Below are positions 28,344 through 37,144 of a stretch of 64,000 bases of DNA, in pieces. Position 1 is the stretch's first letter, and the number at the start of each line of letters is the position of its first letter. Source of the DNA: Natranaerovirga hydrolytica (lineage in GTDB: Bacteria > Bacillota > Clostridia > Lachnospirales > DSM-24629); the NCBI RefSeq assembly GCF_004339095.1, contig NZ_SMGQ01000011.1:171575-235574 (forward strand), read 5' to 3'. The notes under the pieces were generated by a model. It saw only the letters and a list, made by a program, of their open reading frames with translations, searched no databases and had not been told where the DNA came from. Both the position numbers and the translations under genes were made by a program.

Positions 28344-29018
28344 ATGTTAAGTAAAACCATAAAATTAGGAAACAAAATAGATATTACAAAAACAGATTAT
28401 TTCTTGAGAGAGGAAATAAAAAGCCATATTTTTGTTAGTCAGCTTTTAGATATCCTAGAAAACAATGTTGTTAATGTTGCGGCACCTATAGAAGCTGGAA
28501 AACTAGTGCCATTGCATGTAGACGAAGAATATATTTTGTGTTTTTATACAGAAAAAGGGTTATTCAAATGCCATGGAAAAGTATTTAATCGTTATAGCAA
28601 AGAAAATCAACACATTATACAAATCGAAATCTTATCAGAATTAGAAAAATATCAAAGACGTCAATATTATAGAATGGATCTGGTTTTACCCATGAAATAC
28701 AAAATCAAAGAAGATAAATGGAAAGATAGTTTTATTCTAGATCTCAGTGGTGGTGGCATCAGAATGATTGGTAAAAATAAATTAGAGTTGAATCAATCCA
28801 TAAGATGTACCTTTGATTTAGAATTTCAAGAAGAAGTCAAAACAGTATTGGTTAAAGGAAATGTTTTAACATCCGATCGAGTGACTAAAAACGATCAAAC
28901 ACAATATGAACACCGAGTAGAATTTTTAGATATTACAAGTGACACCCAAGAAACCATTATAAAATATATCTTTGAAAAAGAAAGAGAGAAAAGAAAACAA
29001 GAAAAAGGAATGGTTTAA
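28344..29018 (+). CDS. PilZ-domain c-di-GMP receptor, YcgR/YpfA type
   Basis: This 224-residue protein has an N-terminal YcgR-like beta domain and a C-terminal PilZ domain. The PilZ c-di-GMP motifs are visible: arginines in YQRRQYYRMD (about 100-109) and DLSGGG (about 132-137). Proteins of this kind slow or stop the flagellar motor when c-di-GMP is high. Its place between flhG and cheB is a clostridial arrangement; it brings second-messenger control into the fla/che operon. GGGGGGC precedes the ATG. Confidence 0.9.
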   Translation: MLSKTIKLGNKIDITKTDYFLREEIKSHIFVSQLLDILENNVVNVAAPIEAGKLVPLHVDEEYILCFYTEKGLFKCHGKVFNRYSKENQHIIQIEILSELEKYQRRQYYRMDLVLPMKYKIKEDKWKDSFILDLSGGGIRMIGKNKLELNQSIRCTFDLEFQEEVKTVLVKGNVLTSDRVTKNDQTQYEHRVEFLDITSDTQETIIKYIFEKEREKRKQEKGMV

Positions 29019-30071
29019 ATGAGACACAAGAAAAAAATTGTCATTATTGATGACTCTGCATTTATGAGAAGGGTGTTTTCTGATATAATTAAATCAGATC
29101 AGAGGTTTGATGTTGTGGCAACTGCTAATAATGGGCTTAAAGGTTTGGAAATAATTGAAGAATATAAGCCAGATGCTATTATTTTAGATATTAATATGCC
29201 TATTATGGATGGTTTAGATGTATTAGAAGCACTTCAAAAAAAACCTTTTATTCCTACTATTGTTGCAAGTTCTATTGCTGAAAAAGGAGGATACGAGACG
29301 ATTAAAGCACTAGAATTAGGTGCCTTTGATTTTATAAGAAAGCCAGAGAATATTTTTCATGTAAAAAACACAGATTTTATAACGATTTTTATTGAAAAAT
29401 TATTACTAGCACTAGAATGTAACAATTGTCCAAGAATTATTATGACCAGTGAAATCAAAAAAACAAAAACAATGAATCCAAACAATACAAGAGATAATAA
29501 AATTATTGCAATAGGTTGTTCAACAGGCGGACCAAAAGCTTTACATGATATTATTCCTTATTTGCCAAAGAATTTGAACTCTAGTATTGTGATCGTTCAA
29601 CATATGCCCAAAGGTTTTACAAAATCTTTAGCCAATCGGTTAAATGATTTAAGTGCTTTAACAGTAAAAGAAGCTGAACATGGAGAAATACTGGAAAGCG
29701 GCACAGTTTATATCGCAAAAGGCGGACATCATATGTTCATTAGAAAAAAAAATGATAAACATATCATTGAGCTCAATCAAGAACCGTTAAGAATGAGTCA
29801 TAGACCATCGGTAAATAATATGTTAGATTCCCTTATTCATACATCATATGACGAAATAATTGGTGTTATATTAACGGGTATGGGAAACGATGGAACAGAA
29901 GGTATGTTTAACTTAAAAGAAAACAAGAATACATATGTCATAGCACAAAATGAAGCAACTTGTGTTGTCTATGGAATGCCTAAATCAATTGTAACCAATA
30001 AACTTGCTGATACAATATTACCAATACAAGATATTACAAAAACATTAATGACTAAAGTGGGGGTGCTTTAA
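29019..30071 (+). CDS. cheB: Chemotaxis protein-glutamate methylesterase CheB
   Basis: CheB removes methyl groups from receptors during adaptation. The 350-residue protein has a receiver domain with phosphorylation site D57 (IILDINMP). The C-terminal methylesterase domain carries the serine in GCSTGGPKAL (near 168), the histidine in VQHMPKGFT (near 193) and the aspartate in TGMGNDG (near 290). The partner methyltransferase CheR is not in this window. Confidence 0.97.
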   Translation: MRHKKKIVIIDDSAFMRRVFSDIIKSDQRFDVVATANNGLKGLEIIEEYKPDAIILDINMPIMDGLDVLEALQKKPFIPTIVASSIAEKGGYETIKALELGAFDFIRKPENIFHVKNTDFITIFIEKLLLALECNNCPRIIMTSEIKKTKTMNPNNTRDNKIIAIGCSTGGPKALHDIIPYLPKNLNSSIVIVQHMPKGFTKSLANRLNDLSALTVKEAEHGEILESGTVYIAKGGHHMFIRKKNDKHIIELNQEPLRMSHRPSVNNMLDSLIHTSYDEIIGVILTGMGNDGTEGMFNLKENKNTYVIAQNEATCVVYGMPKSIVTNKLADTILPIQDITKTLMTKVGVL

Positions 30072-30072
30072 T

Positions 30073-32142
30073 ATGGATATCAGTCAATATTTAGAAATTT
30101 TTATTGAGGAATCAAAAGAACATTTACAACTATTAAATGAATCGCTTTTAAATTTAGAAAAAGATCCAGCTAACATTGAGTTGGTTAATGAAATCTTTAG
30201 AGTGGCGCATACTTTAAAAGGTATGTCAGGAACAATGGGGTATAAAAGAATGCAAAAATTAACCCATGATATGGAAAATGTATTGGCAGAAATTAGAAAT
30301 GAAAAAATCAAAACAAGTGCCAATTTATTAGATGTATTATTCCAATCTTTAGATGCATTAGAAGAGTATGTAGATACAATAGTCAACACGGGTACAGAAG
30401 GTGAAAATGACAATGAAAAAATAATCGCAGCATTGAACGCAATACTAAATGAAGAAACAGAGGAAGTTGTAGCGGATAAAAAACCAGAAGTAAAAATCTC
30501 TGTTGAGACAGAAGGTCAAGAAGATGCTTCTCTTAGAAAGCACAAGGAACTGACGATTACAGAGTATGAAGAAAGCGCAATTTTAAAAGCATATAATGAA
30601 AATTATAAAGTATATGGTCTAACCATTTATATTCAAGAAACTTGCATTTTAAAGTCTGCAAGAGCCTTTATTATTTTTAGAACATTAGAAAACCTCGGTC
30701 AAGTGATTAAATCCAATCCATCTGTTCAAGAAATTGAAGATGAAAACTTTGATAATGATTTTTCCGTGTTTTTAGTTTCAAATGAAACGCCAGAAAAAAT
30801 ATATGAGGAAATTAGAACCATTGCAGAAGTAAGTGATGTGCTGTTAGATGAAGTATCTTTAGAAGATGCTAAGATAGAAGATTCAGAAGAAAAAGATGAT
30901 ATTCTAGAAGAAATCAACCTGGTTAAGGACACAAAAAAAGATATTAAAAAAGAAGAGCAGCAAAATTCAAATCAAAACAATAAGCCTAAGACCAACAGAA
31001 CTGTTAGAGTGGATATTGAACGATTAGATAATTTAATGAACTTAGTGAGTGAGTTAATTATCATTAAAAACGGCTTAGAAACCATAGATGTAGATACTCA
31101 AGATCAGAATTTTAATGAATCCATTGAGTACTTAGAAAGAGTTACAACCAATCTTCATGATGCAGTAATGAAAGTTCGAATGGTGCCTATTGAACGTGTG
31201 TTTAATAGATTCCCAAGAATGATAAGAGATTTATCAAGAAAATTAGATAAAAATATAGAGCTTAATATTACGGGTGAAGATACAGAATTAGATAGAACCG
31301 TTATTGATGAAATAGGGGACCCACTTGTTCACTTATTAAGAAATGCGGCAGATCATGGTTTAGAAACAAAAAATGAAAGAGCAAAAACTGGAAAAGACGA
31401 ACAAGGCATTATTAATTTGACAGCTTATCAAGATGGTAATAATGTTGTTATAGAAGTCGAAGACGATGGCAAAGGTATAGATACGGATAAAGTTAAAGAA
31501 AAAGCAGTAAGTAAAGGGGTTATAAGCCCAGAAGTTGCTGAAGCCATGACAGAAAATGAAGCCATTGAGTTATTATTTAAGCCTAGCTTTTCAACGGCAG
31601 GTGAAATATCCGATGTTTCTGGTAGAGGTGTCGGTTTAGACGTTGTAAAAACAAAAATTGAAACCTTAGGTGGGGATATAGAAGTAAGAAGTACCTTAGG
31701 AATAGGGAGTAAATTTATCATCAGATTACCATTAACATTAGCAATCATACAAGCTTTAATGGTTAATTTAGGACAAGAGAAATATGCAATACCATTAAAT
31801 ACAATACAAACTATTGAAGATATTAAAAAAGATGAAATTAAATATGTGCAATCAAAAGAAGTCATACATCTAAGAGGAAGCGTTATTCCGTTAGTTAGAC
31901 TGAATGAAGAATTACATGTTACAAAAGAAGAAAATGAAGAAGTGTTAGACTATGAAACGGTTGTAATTGTGAATAAGGGTGATAGAAAAGCTGGTTTTGT
32001 AGTAGATAGTTTAATTGGACAACAAGAAATAGTCATTAAATCATTAGGAAAATATTTAATCAATATTAAAATGATTGCTGGAGCAACTATTCTAGGTGAT
32101 GGTGAAGTAGCACTTATTTTAGATGTTAATACTTTAGTATAA
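30073..32142 (+). CDS. cheA: Chemotaxis histidine kinase CheA
   Basis: CheA autophosphorylates and passes phosphate to CheY and CheB. The 689-residue protein has an Hpt domain with H46 (RVAHTLKG) and a CheY-binding domain (about 165-260). A dimerisation domain starts at VDIERLDNLMNLVSEL. The kinase core has an N box near 417 (HLLRNAADHG), DDGKGI near 462 and GRGVGLDVVK near 516. A CheW-like domain follows from about 555. It starts one base after cheB. Confidence 0.97.
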   Translation: MDISQYLEIFIEESKEHLQLLNESLLNLEKDPANIELVNEIFRVAHTLKGMSGTMGYKRMQKLTHDMENVLAEIRNEKIKTSANLLDVLFQSLDALEEYVDTIVNTGTEGENDNEKIIAALNAILNEETEEVVADKKPEVKISVETEGQEDASLRKHKELTITEYEESAILKAYNENYKVYGLTIYIQETCILKSARAFIIFRTLENLGQVIKSNPSVQEIEDENFDNDFSVFLVSNETPEKIYEEIRTIAEVSDVLLDEVSLEDAKIEDSEEKDDILEEINLVKDTKKDIKKEEQQNSNQNNKPKTNRTVRVDIERLDNLMNLVSELIIIKNGLETIDVDTQDQNFNESIEYLERVTTNLHDAVMKVRMVPIERVFNRFPRMIRDLSRKLDKNIELNITGEDTELDRTVIDEIGDPLVHLLRNAADHGLETKNERAKTGKDEQGIINLTAYQDGNNVVIEVEDDGKGIDTDKVKEKAVSKGVISPEVAEAMTENEAIELLFKPSFSTAGEISDVSGRGVGLDVVKTKIETLGGDIEVRSTLGIGSKFIIRLPLTLAIIQALMVNLGQEKYAIPLNTIQTIEDIKKDEIKYVQSKEVIHLRGSVIPLVRLNEELHVTKEENEEVLDYETVVIVNKGDRKAGFVVDSLIGQQEIVIKSLGKYLINIKMIAGATILGDGEVALILDVNTLV

Positions 32143-32158
32143 ATGGAGGTGCAAATTT

Positions 32159-32611
32159 ATGGAAAACAATGTGAACACCATAAGTAAACAATATATTATT
32201 ACGAAATTTAATAATGAGCAATTTGGAATTAATATAAAATATGTACAAAACATCGTAAGAATGCAACGTATTACTAGAGTTCCGAAAGCACCTTCATATA
32301 TCCAAGGTGTAATTAATTTGCGTGGCGATATTATTCCTGTAATGAGTCTAAGAGATAAATTTGGTTTAGAAAAAGATGAATATACGGATAAAACAAGAAT
32401 CATTATTGTAGAATTAGAAGACAGTAACGTAGGATTAATTGTTGATGAAGTAAAAGAAGTGATACAATTGAATACAGATTTAATTGAAAAAGTTAATCAA
32501 GATAGCACCAATGATAAATCACATTATTTATCAGGTATTGGAAAATATGGTGAAGAATTAATATCACTCCTTAATCTTAAGAATATTATTGATGAAAAAG
32601 AAAACATATAG
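32159..32611 (+). CDS. cheW: Chemotaxis coupling protein CheW
   Basis: CheW links receptors to CheA. The 150-residue protein is one CheW domain with INIKYVQNIVRM, YIQGVINLRGDIIPV and GLIVDEVKEVI, the characteristic beta-barrel motifs. ATG at 32159 follows GGAGGTG. It lies between cheA and cheC, as in B. subtilis. Confidence 0.96.
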   Translation: MENNVNTISKQYIITKFNNEQFGINIKYVQNIVRMQRITRVPKAPSYIQGVINLRGDIIPVMSLRDKFGLEKDEYTDKTRIIIVELEDSNVGLIVDEVKEVIQLNTDLIEKVNQDSTNDKSHYLSGIGKYGEELISLLNLKNIIDEKENI

Positions 32612-32628
32612 GAGAGGAATGCTACTTA

Positions 32629-33255
32629 ATGGATGATAAATTATCAATGGACAAGCTCAATGAAATGCATATTGACATACTAAGGGAAATTGGCAATATC
32701 GGTGCAGGCAATGCGACAACTGCCCTTTCCCAAATGATTAATAAAAAAGTTGATATGGGTGTTCCAAAAGTTAATATTCTAGAATTTAAAGAACTATCTG
32801 AAGTTTTAGGTGGCGCTGAAAATTTAGTTGTAGGAATACTTTTTAACGTTACAGGAGAAATCAATGGAATGATGATGTTTGCATTAGAGCAATCATCAGC
32901 CCACGTATTAGTGAATTTACTTATGGGCAAAAATATAGATGATTTTAGTGAGTTTACAGAAATGGATTTATCTGCTTTAAATGAAATTGGTAATATAATT
33001 GCTGGTGCATACTTATCTTCTCTATCAGGCTTAACAAACTTAAAAATTAATGCGTCAATACCTCATCTTGCAATTGATATGGCTGGAGCTATTTTAAGTG
33101 TACCTGCTATAGAATTTGGAAAAACAGGAGATAAAGCTCTTATGATACAAACGGACTTTGGAGAGGGCAAAGAAGAAGTTGATGGTTATTTCATATTAAT
33201 TCCTGAGGAAGATTCTTTTAGGACCATACTAAAAACACTTGGAATAATGGGATGA
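32629..33255 (+). CDS. cheC: CheY-P phosphatase CheC
   Basis: CheC dephosphorylates CheY-P and is stimulated by CheD. The 208-residue protein has both active-site helices: LREIGNIGAGNATTALSQM near residue 20 and LNEIGNIIAGAYLSSLSGL near 115, each with the Glu and Asn of the family. Together with FliY, it gives the pathway two phosphatases. Confidence 0.96.
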   Translation: MDDKLSMDKLNEMHIDILREIGNIGAGNATTALSQMINKKVDMGVPKVNILEFKELSEVLGGAENLVVGILFNVTGEINGMMMFALEQSSAHVLVNLLMGKNIDDFSEFTEMDLSALNEIGNIIAGAYLSSLSGLTNLKINASIPHLAIDMAGAILSVPAIEFGKTGDKALMIQTDFGEGKEEVDGYFILIPEEDSFRTILKTLGIMG

Positions 33256-33259
33256 TTCT

Positions 33260-33745
33260 ATGGCAGAAATGATAAAAGTTGGAATGGCCGATTTAAAGAC
33301 TTGTAAAACTCCTGATATATTAACAACATTAGGGTTAGGCTCTTGTGTAGGTATTGTATTATATGATCCGAGTAAGAAGATTGCTGGTTTAGCACATATT
33401 ATGTTGCCAGACAGTACACAAATAAGAAATAACTCTAACAAAGCAAAATTTGCAGATACAGCAATTGATGTATTAATTGATGAGATGATAAGTATGGGAG
33501 CTAGAAAAGATAGATTAGTAGCAAAATTAGCAGGAGGCGCTCAAATGTTCTCCTTTAATTCGAGTAATGATTTAATGAAGATAGGTCTTAGAAATGCAGA
33601 AGCTTCAAAAAAAATATTAAAAGCATTAAATATTAGAATTCTATCTGAAGATACAGGGGAAAACTATGGTAGAACCATTGAATTTAATTCGGATAATGGG
33701 GAACTACTGATAAAAACTATAGGAAAAGAACCTAAAACAATATAG
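33260..33745 (+). CDS. cheD: Chemoreceptor glutamine deamidase CheD
   Basis: CheD deamidates receptor glutamines and regulates CheC. The 161-residue protein has the catalytic cysteine C29 in LGLGSCVGIVLYD and the histidine H46 in GLAHIMLP. It starts four bases after cheC, the usual pairing. Confidence 0.96.
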   Translation: MAEMIKVGMADLKTCKTPDILTTLGLGSCVGIVLYDPSKKIAGLAHIMLPDSTQIRNNSNKAKFADTAIDVLIDEMISMGARKDRLVAKLAGGAQMFSFNSSNDLMKIGLRNAEASKKILKALNIRILSEDTGENYGRTIEFNSDNGELLIKTIGKEPKTI

Positions 33746-33758
33746 TTGGGATGATGAT

Positions 33759-34094
33759 ATGCGTTTGAGAATGATACAAACTATTATAATGCTAATAGCA
33801 GGGTTAATAACCTGTGTTTTAGTCATTATAAATAAGTATCCATTACTGGATGCCTTACAAATTATTTTTTTAGTATTGATTATTTTTTATTTTTTAGGAT
33901 TTGTTACCAGAGTTTTATTGTCTAAAATAATGAAGAATAATTTAGAAAGTGAAATGAACCATACAATAAACCAAAATGAAGATACTAGAGAAGCAATAAA
34001 TGGTAGCCAAAAGATTATTAAGCTGGATAAAGAAGTGCCAAAGGAAGAAGATAGTAACCTAGACAATTACAATGATGAAATTGAAGAAAAGTAA
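33759..34094 (+). CDS. Small membrane protein, unknown function (after cheD)
   Basis: This 111-residue product was not recognised. Two hydrophobic helices lie at about residues 5-24 and 32-54, followed by a charged, Asn/Glu-rich cytoplasmic-type tail. ATG at 33759 is 13 bases after cheD and is preceded only by a weak GGGATGA site. Its codon use matches its neighbours. Position suggests a link to motility or signalling, but nothing in the sequence shows a function. Confidence 0.75.
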   Translation: MRLRMIQTIIMLIAGLITCVLVIINKYPLLDALQIIFLVLIIFYFLGFVTRVLLSKIMKNNLESEMNHTINQNEDTREAINGSQKIIKLDKEVPKEEDSNLDNYNDEIEEK

Positions 34095-34180
34095 TAGACC
34101 TTCAAAACAGTAGATTATCTTTTGAAAATAGAACAAAATACCTAACAGTCTTTAAAAAATAAGTAGTAATAATTATCATA

Positions 34181-34209
34181 TTTACTTTATAAGCAAAGGA
34201 TATTATACT
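34181..34209 (+). promoter_or_regulatory. Candidate sigma-A promoter for sigD
   Basis: TTTACT (34181-34186) and TATACT (34204-34209) are separated by 17 bases. They lie in the 289-base gap before sigD. Transcription would begin near 34216 and give a leader of about 165 bases holding the palindrome at 34306-34325. This would let sigD and the genes behind it be expressed apart from the long operon. Confidence 0.55.
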
Positions 34210-34305
34210 AAAGAAGAATGGATCATAGAAATGAATCCTTCACTAGTAAAAATCATAAGTTGAGTGAATTAAAAATGTATATGTAGAAAAATAATATTTT
34301 ATGAT

Positions 34306-34325
34306 AAGTGTGTGTATACACACTT
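34306..34325. promoter_or_regulatory. Palindrome in the sigD leader
   Basis: The sequence AAGTGTGTGTATACACACTT contains a perfect 14-base palindrome, GTGTGTATACACAC. As RNA it can form AAGTGTG/CACACTT with a 6-base loop, followed by TTCTTCT. It could be an operator, a weak terminator of the che operon, or an attenuator for sigD. The sequence alone does not decide between these. Confidence 0.5.
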
Positions 34326-34383
34326 TTCTTCTATAAATATAAAAAGAAAATGAGTTACAAAGATGCTCTATTTGGAGGCGCTT

Positions 34384-35142
34384 ATGGAGGAAAAAAATAA
34401 ATTATGGGAATCTTATGCACATAATAAAACAAAAGAAAAAAAAGATGAACTCATTATTCAGTATGCACCTTTGGTTAAATTCGTTGCTGGAAGATTGAAT
34501 ATGTATTTAGGTAATAATGTTGATTTTGAAGATCTTGTCAGTTATGGTGTTTTTGGATTAATTGATGCCATTGACAAATATGATTACTTAAAAGGTGTAA
34601 AGTTTGAAACCTATGCCAGTCTAAGGATTAGAGGTGCTATACTAGATGAAATTAGAAAAAATGACTGGGTTCCAAGATCGCTAAGGCAAAAGCAAAAAAA
34701 AATTGACACAACTTTTCAAGAGTTGGAAAATATGTTAGGTCGAGAACCCAGTGATAAAGAAATGGCTAAGGCATTAGACCTTTCTGTAGAAATGTATCAA
34801 GAATGGTTGTCTAATACAAAAATGTTAAGCATAATGTCTTTAGATGAGTATGTTGAACAGGGCAATGAGGTAGAAGGGAACAGTGGTCGATCTAAACACT
34901 TTGATCAGCCTGAAGAAGTGGTTCAAAAAGAAGAATTAAAAAAAATATTGCTAAAAACCATTGAACGTTTAACCGAAAAAGAAAAAAAGGTTGTCATCTT
35001 ATATTACTATGAAGAACTGACGTTAAAAGAAATTAGCTATATATTAGATGTGTCCGAATCAAGAGTTTCTCAGTTGCATACAAAAGCATTGCAAAAAATG
35101 AGATTAAACTTAGGATCCAATAGTGATATAATAATGATATAA
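34384..35142 (+). CDS. sigD: Flagellar/motility sigma factor SigD (FliA/WhiG family)
   Basis: SigD directs RNA polymerase to late flagellar, motility and autolysin genes. The 252-residue protein has region 2 (VDFEDLVSYGVFGLIDAIDK, FETYASLRIRGAILDEIR), a region 3 with DWVPRSLRQKQ, and region 4 with LTLKEISYILDVSESRVSQL. The frame is open to 34363, but TTGGAGGCG precedes ATG 34384, which is the likely start. The anti-sigma factor FlgM is not in the window. Confidence 0.96.
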   Translation: MEEKNKLWESYAHNKTKEKKDELIIQYAPLVKFVAGRLNMYLGNNVDFEDLVSYGVFGLIDAIDKYDYLKGVKFETYASLRIRGAILDEIRKNDWVPRSLRQKQKKIDTTFQELENMLGREPSDKEMAKALDLSVEMYQEWLSNTKMLSIMSLDEYVEQGNEVEGNSGRSKHFDQPEEVVQKEELKKILLKTIERLTEKEKKVVILYYYEELTLKEISYILDVSESRVSQLHTKALQKMRLNLGSNSDIIMI

Positions 35143-35173
35143 TATAATTATGTAAATTGAGGAGGTTTTGGGG

Positions 35174-36781
35174 ATGGAAGTATATGATGGATATTTTGAG
35201 GTTATTAATAAAAAAGAGAATGGTACGTATTTAAAAATTTTTAAAAAGAAAAAGGAAGGTAAAGATGTTGATTTTTTCACGATTATTAACTATTTAGATT
35301 CAAAAGGATTTGAAAATTATGATGAAGAAAAAATAAGAGAAACCCTTGATAATCTTAAAGAAGATATTGAAATTAAGATATCTAATAAAATCATAGAGAG
35401 TATTGATGAAGCCATAGAAATTATTGTTTCAGAAGATAGATTGAAAGCCTATGTGCGCTTTGCACCGCCAATAGGCGAAGGTAAAATATTAACAAAAGTA
35501 GATGTTATTGATATTTTATCCAAAAACAATATTACTTATGGTGTCAATGAAGATGAAATTTCTGCTATCATTGAGTCCAAAGTATATTTCAATGATTATC
35601 TGATAGCTCAAGGAAAAGAGCCCCAAGAAGGTAAAGATGCAGTAATAAAATATTATTTTTCTACAAATACAAATACAAAACCGAAGGAAAATGACGATGG
35701 TTCAGTTGATTTTCATCAATTGAATATTATTAATAATGTTAAAGACGGAGATTTATTAGCTGAATTAATTCCTGCTGTTGAAGGCGAACATGGCATAGAT
35801 GTTTATGGTAATAAAATAAAAGTAAAGAGCGTTAAAAGGCTTTCGTTAAAGCCAGGCAAAAATGTAGAGTTATCAGAAGATAAATTAAAACTGTTTGCTA
35901 GAAAAGATGGAGATGTAAAGGTAGAAGATGGTAAGGTTATTGTATATGACTATTTTGAAGTTCCAGCAGATGTAGACAGCTCTACAGGAAATATCGATTT
36001 CAATGGAACAGTAGTAGTTAGAGGTAATGTAAGAACGGGATACATTATTAAAGCAAAAGGCGATATAGAAGTATATGGTGTGGTAGAAGGTGCAACATTA
36101 ATTAGTGAAGGAGAAGTTATACTTAGACGTGGCATACAGGGTATGGGAAAAGGAAGAATTGAAGCCCAAGGTAATTTGATTTCTAAATTTATTGAGAATT
36201 CCACTGTTAAAGTAAGAGGTTTTATACATAGTGAAGCCATATTACATAGCAATGTGACAGCAAAAAATGAGATCATTGTAGATGGTAAAAAAGGTATGGT
36301 TACAGGAGGAGAAGTAAGGTCTGGAACGGAAGTACAAGCTAAAACCCTTGGTTCTCATATGGGAACTGTAACAAATGTAGAAGTTGGTGTGGATCCTACC
36401 ATTATTGATGAATACAATCAAGCAGAAAAAGATATTAAAAATATAAAAGAAGAACAAGTAAAAATGGATCAAATTATTAAGTTATTAAAATCGAAGCAAC
36501 AAAAAAACGGTACATTGGATCCTGATAAGCTTAAAATGTTGCAAGATGCAACACGAAATAAAATATTTCTACAAGGCAAATTAAAAACAAGCATGAAAAA
36601 ACATCAAGATCTAGATGAGCTTTTAGAAAATCAAGATATGGGAAAAGTTAAAGTTATGAATAAAGTTTATCCAGGAGTAAGAATAACCATATGTAATGCA
36701 AAACTCTTTGTAAAAGATGAGAATCACTATTGTACTTACTATAAAGATAGAGCAGATATTAAAACAACTTCCTATGCATAA
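35174..36781 (+). CDS. FapA-family (DUF342) polymer-forming protein
   Basis: This 535-residue protein belongs to the FapA/DUF342 family. An N-terminal mixed domain (about 1-260) is followed by a right-handed beta-helix-like core. Repeated short strands such as NIDFNGTVVVRGNVRTGYII and GDIEVYGVVEGA are visible there. A C-terminal coiled coil (about 415-500) and a small beta domain end it. Homologues lie near sigD in many Clostridia; their role is unproven. GGAGG at 35161-35165 fits ATG 35174 rather than TTG 35168. Confidence 0.85.
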   Translation: MEVYDGYFEVINKKENGTYLKIFKKKKEGKDVDFFTIINYLDSKGFENYDEEKIRETLDNLKEDIEIKISNKIIESIDEAIEIIVSEDRLKAYVRFAPPIGEGKILTKVDVIDILSKNNITYGVNEDEISAIIESKVYFNDYLIAQGKEPQEGKDAVIKYYFSTNTNTKPKENDDGSVDFHQLNIINNVKDGDLLAELIPAVEGEHGIDVYGNKIKVKSVKRLSLKPGKNVELSEDKLKLFARKDGDVKVEDGKVIVYDYFEVPADVDSSTGNIDFNGTVVVRGNVRTGYIIKAKGDIEVYGVVEGATLISEGEVILRRGIQGMGKGRIEAQGNLISKFIENSTVKVRGFIHSEAILHSNVTAKNEIIVDGKKGMVTGGEVRSGTEVQAKTLGSHMGTVTNVEVGVDPTIIDEYNQAEKDIKNIKEEQVKMDQIIKLLKSKQQKNGTLDPDKLKMLQDATRNKIFLQGKLKTSMKKHQDLDELLENQDMGKVKVMNKVYPGVRITICNAKLFVKDENHYCTYYKDRADIKTTSYA

Positions 36782-36815
36782 TATAATTAGAATTATTTTT
36801 AAAGGAGGATAAGAT

Positions 36816-37124
36816 ATGTCTATAAAGCCTCTTGATATGCAGGTTCTTATTCCAAAAACCGAAGAAGTCGCTCAACGCAGAACCTTAGAAAATCATAAAA
36901 ATCCTCAAGAGCAAGCAGCTGCATCTCATATGATGAACAAAAAGAATATGAAAAACAATCAAACGGTCACCCAGACCAATCAAAACGAAAAATTTAACGA
37001 TACTTTTGATGCAAAAGAAAAAGGAAAACAGTCTTACCAAGGTAATAGCAATAAAAAGAAAAAAAATCTCCAAAAAGATACGGGTATTAAAGACAAACAT
37101 TCTACCATTGATATAAAAATTTAA
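36816..37124 (+). CDS. Small Lys/Asn/Gln-rich conserved-looking protein, unknown function
   Basis: The 102-residue product opens MSIKPLDMQVLIPKTEEVAQ, an order of residues I have seen at this position in other clostridial flagellar regions, and then becomes low complexity (Lys, Asn, Gln). No membrane helix or known domain is present. It has an AGGAGG site and tight spacing to the genes on either side, so it is probably translated. A disordered cytoplasmic protein is the most that can be said. Confidence 0.75.
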   Translation: MSIKPLDMQVLIPKTEEVAQRRTLENHKNPQEQAAASHMMNKKNMKNNQTVTQTNQNEKFNDTFDAKEKGKQSYQGNSNKKKKNLQKDTGIKDKHSTIDIKI

Positions 37125-37144
37125 ACAACAAAAGGAGTTAAAAA

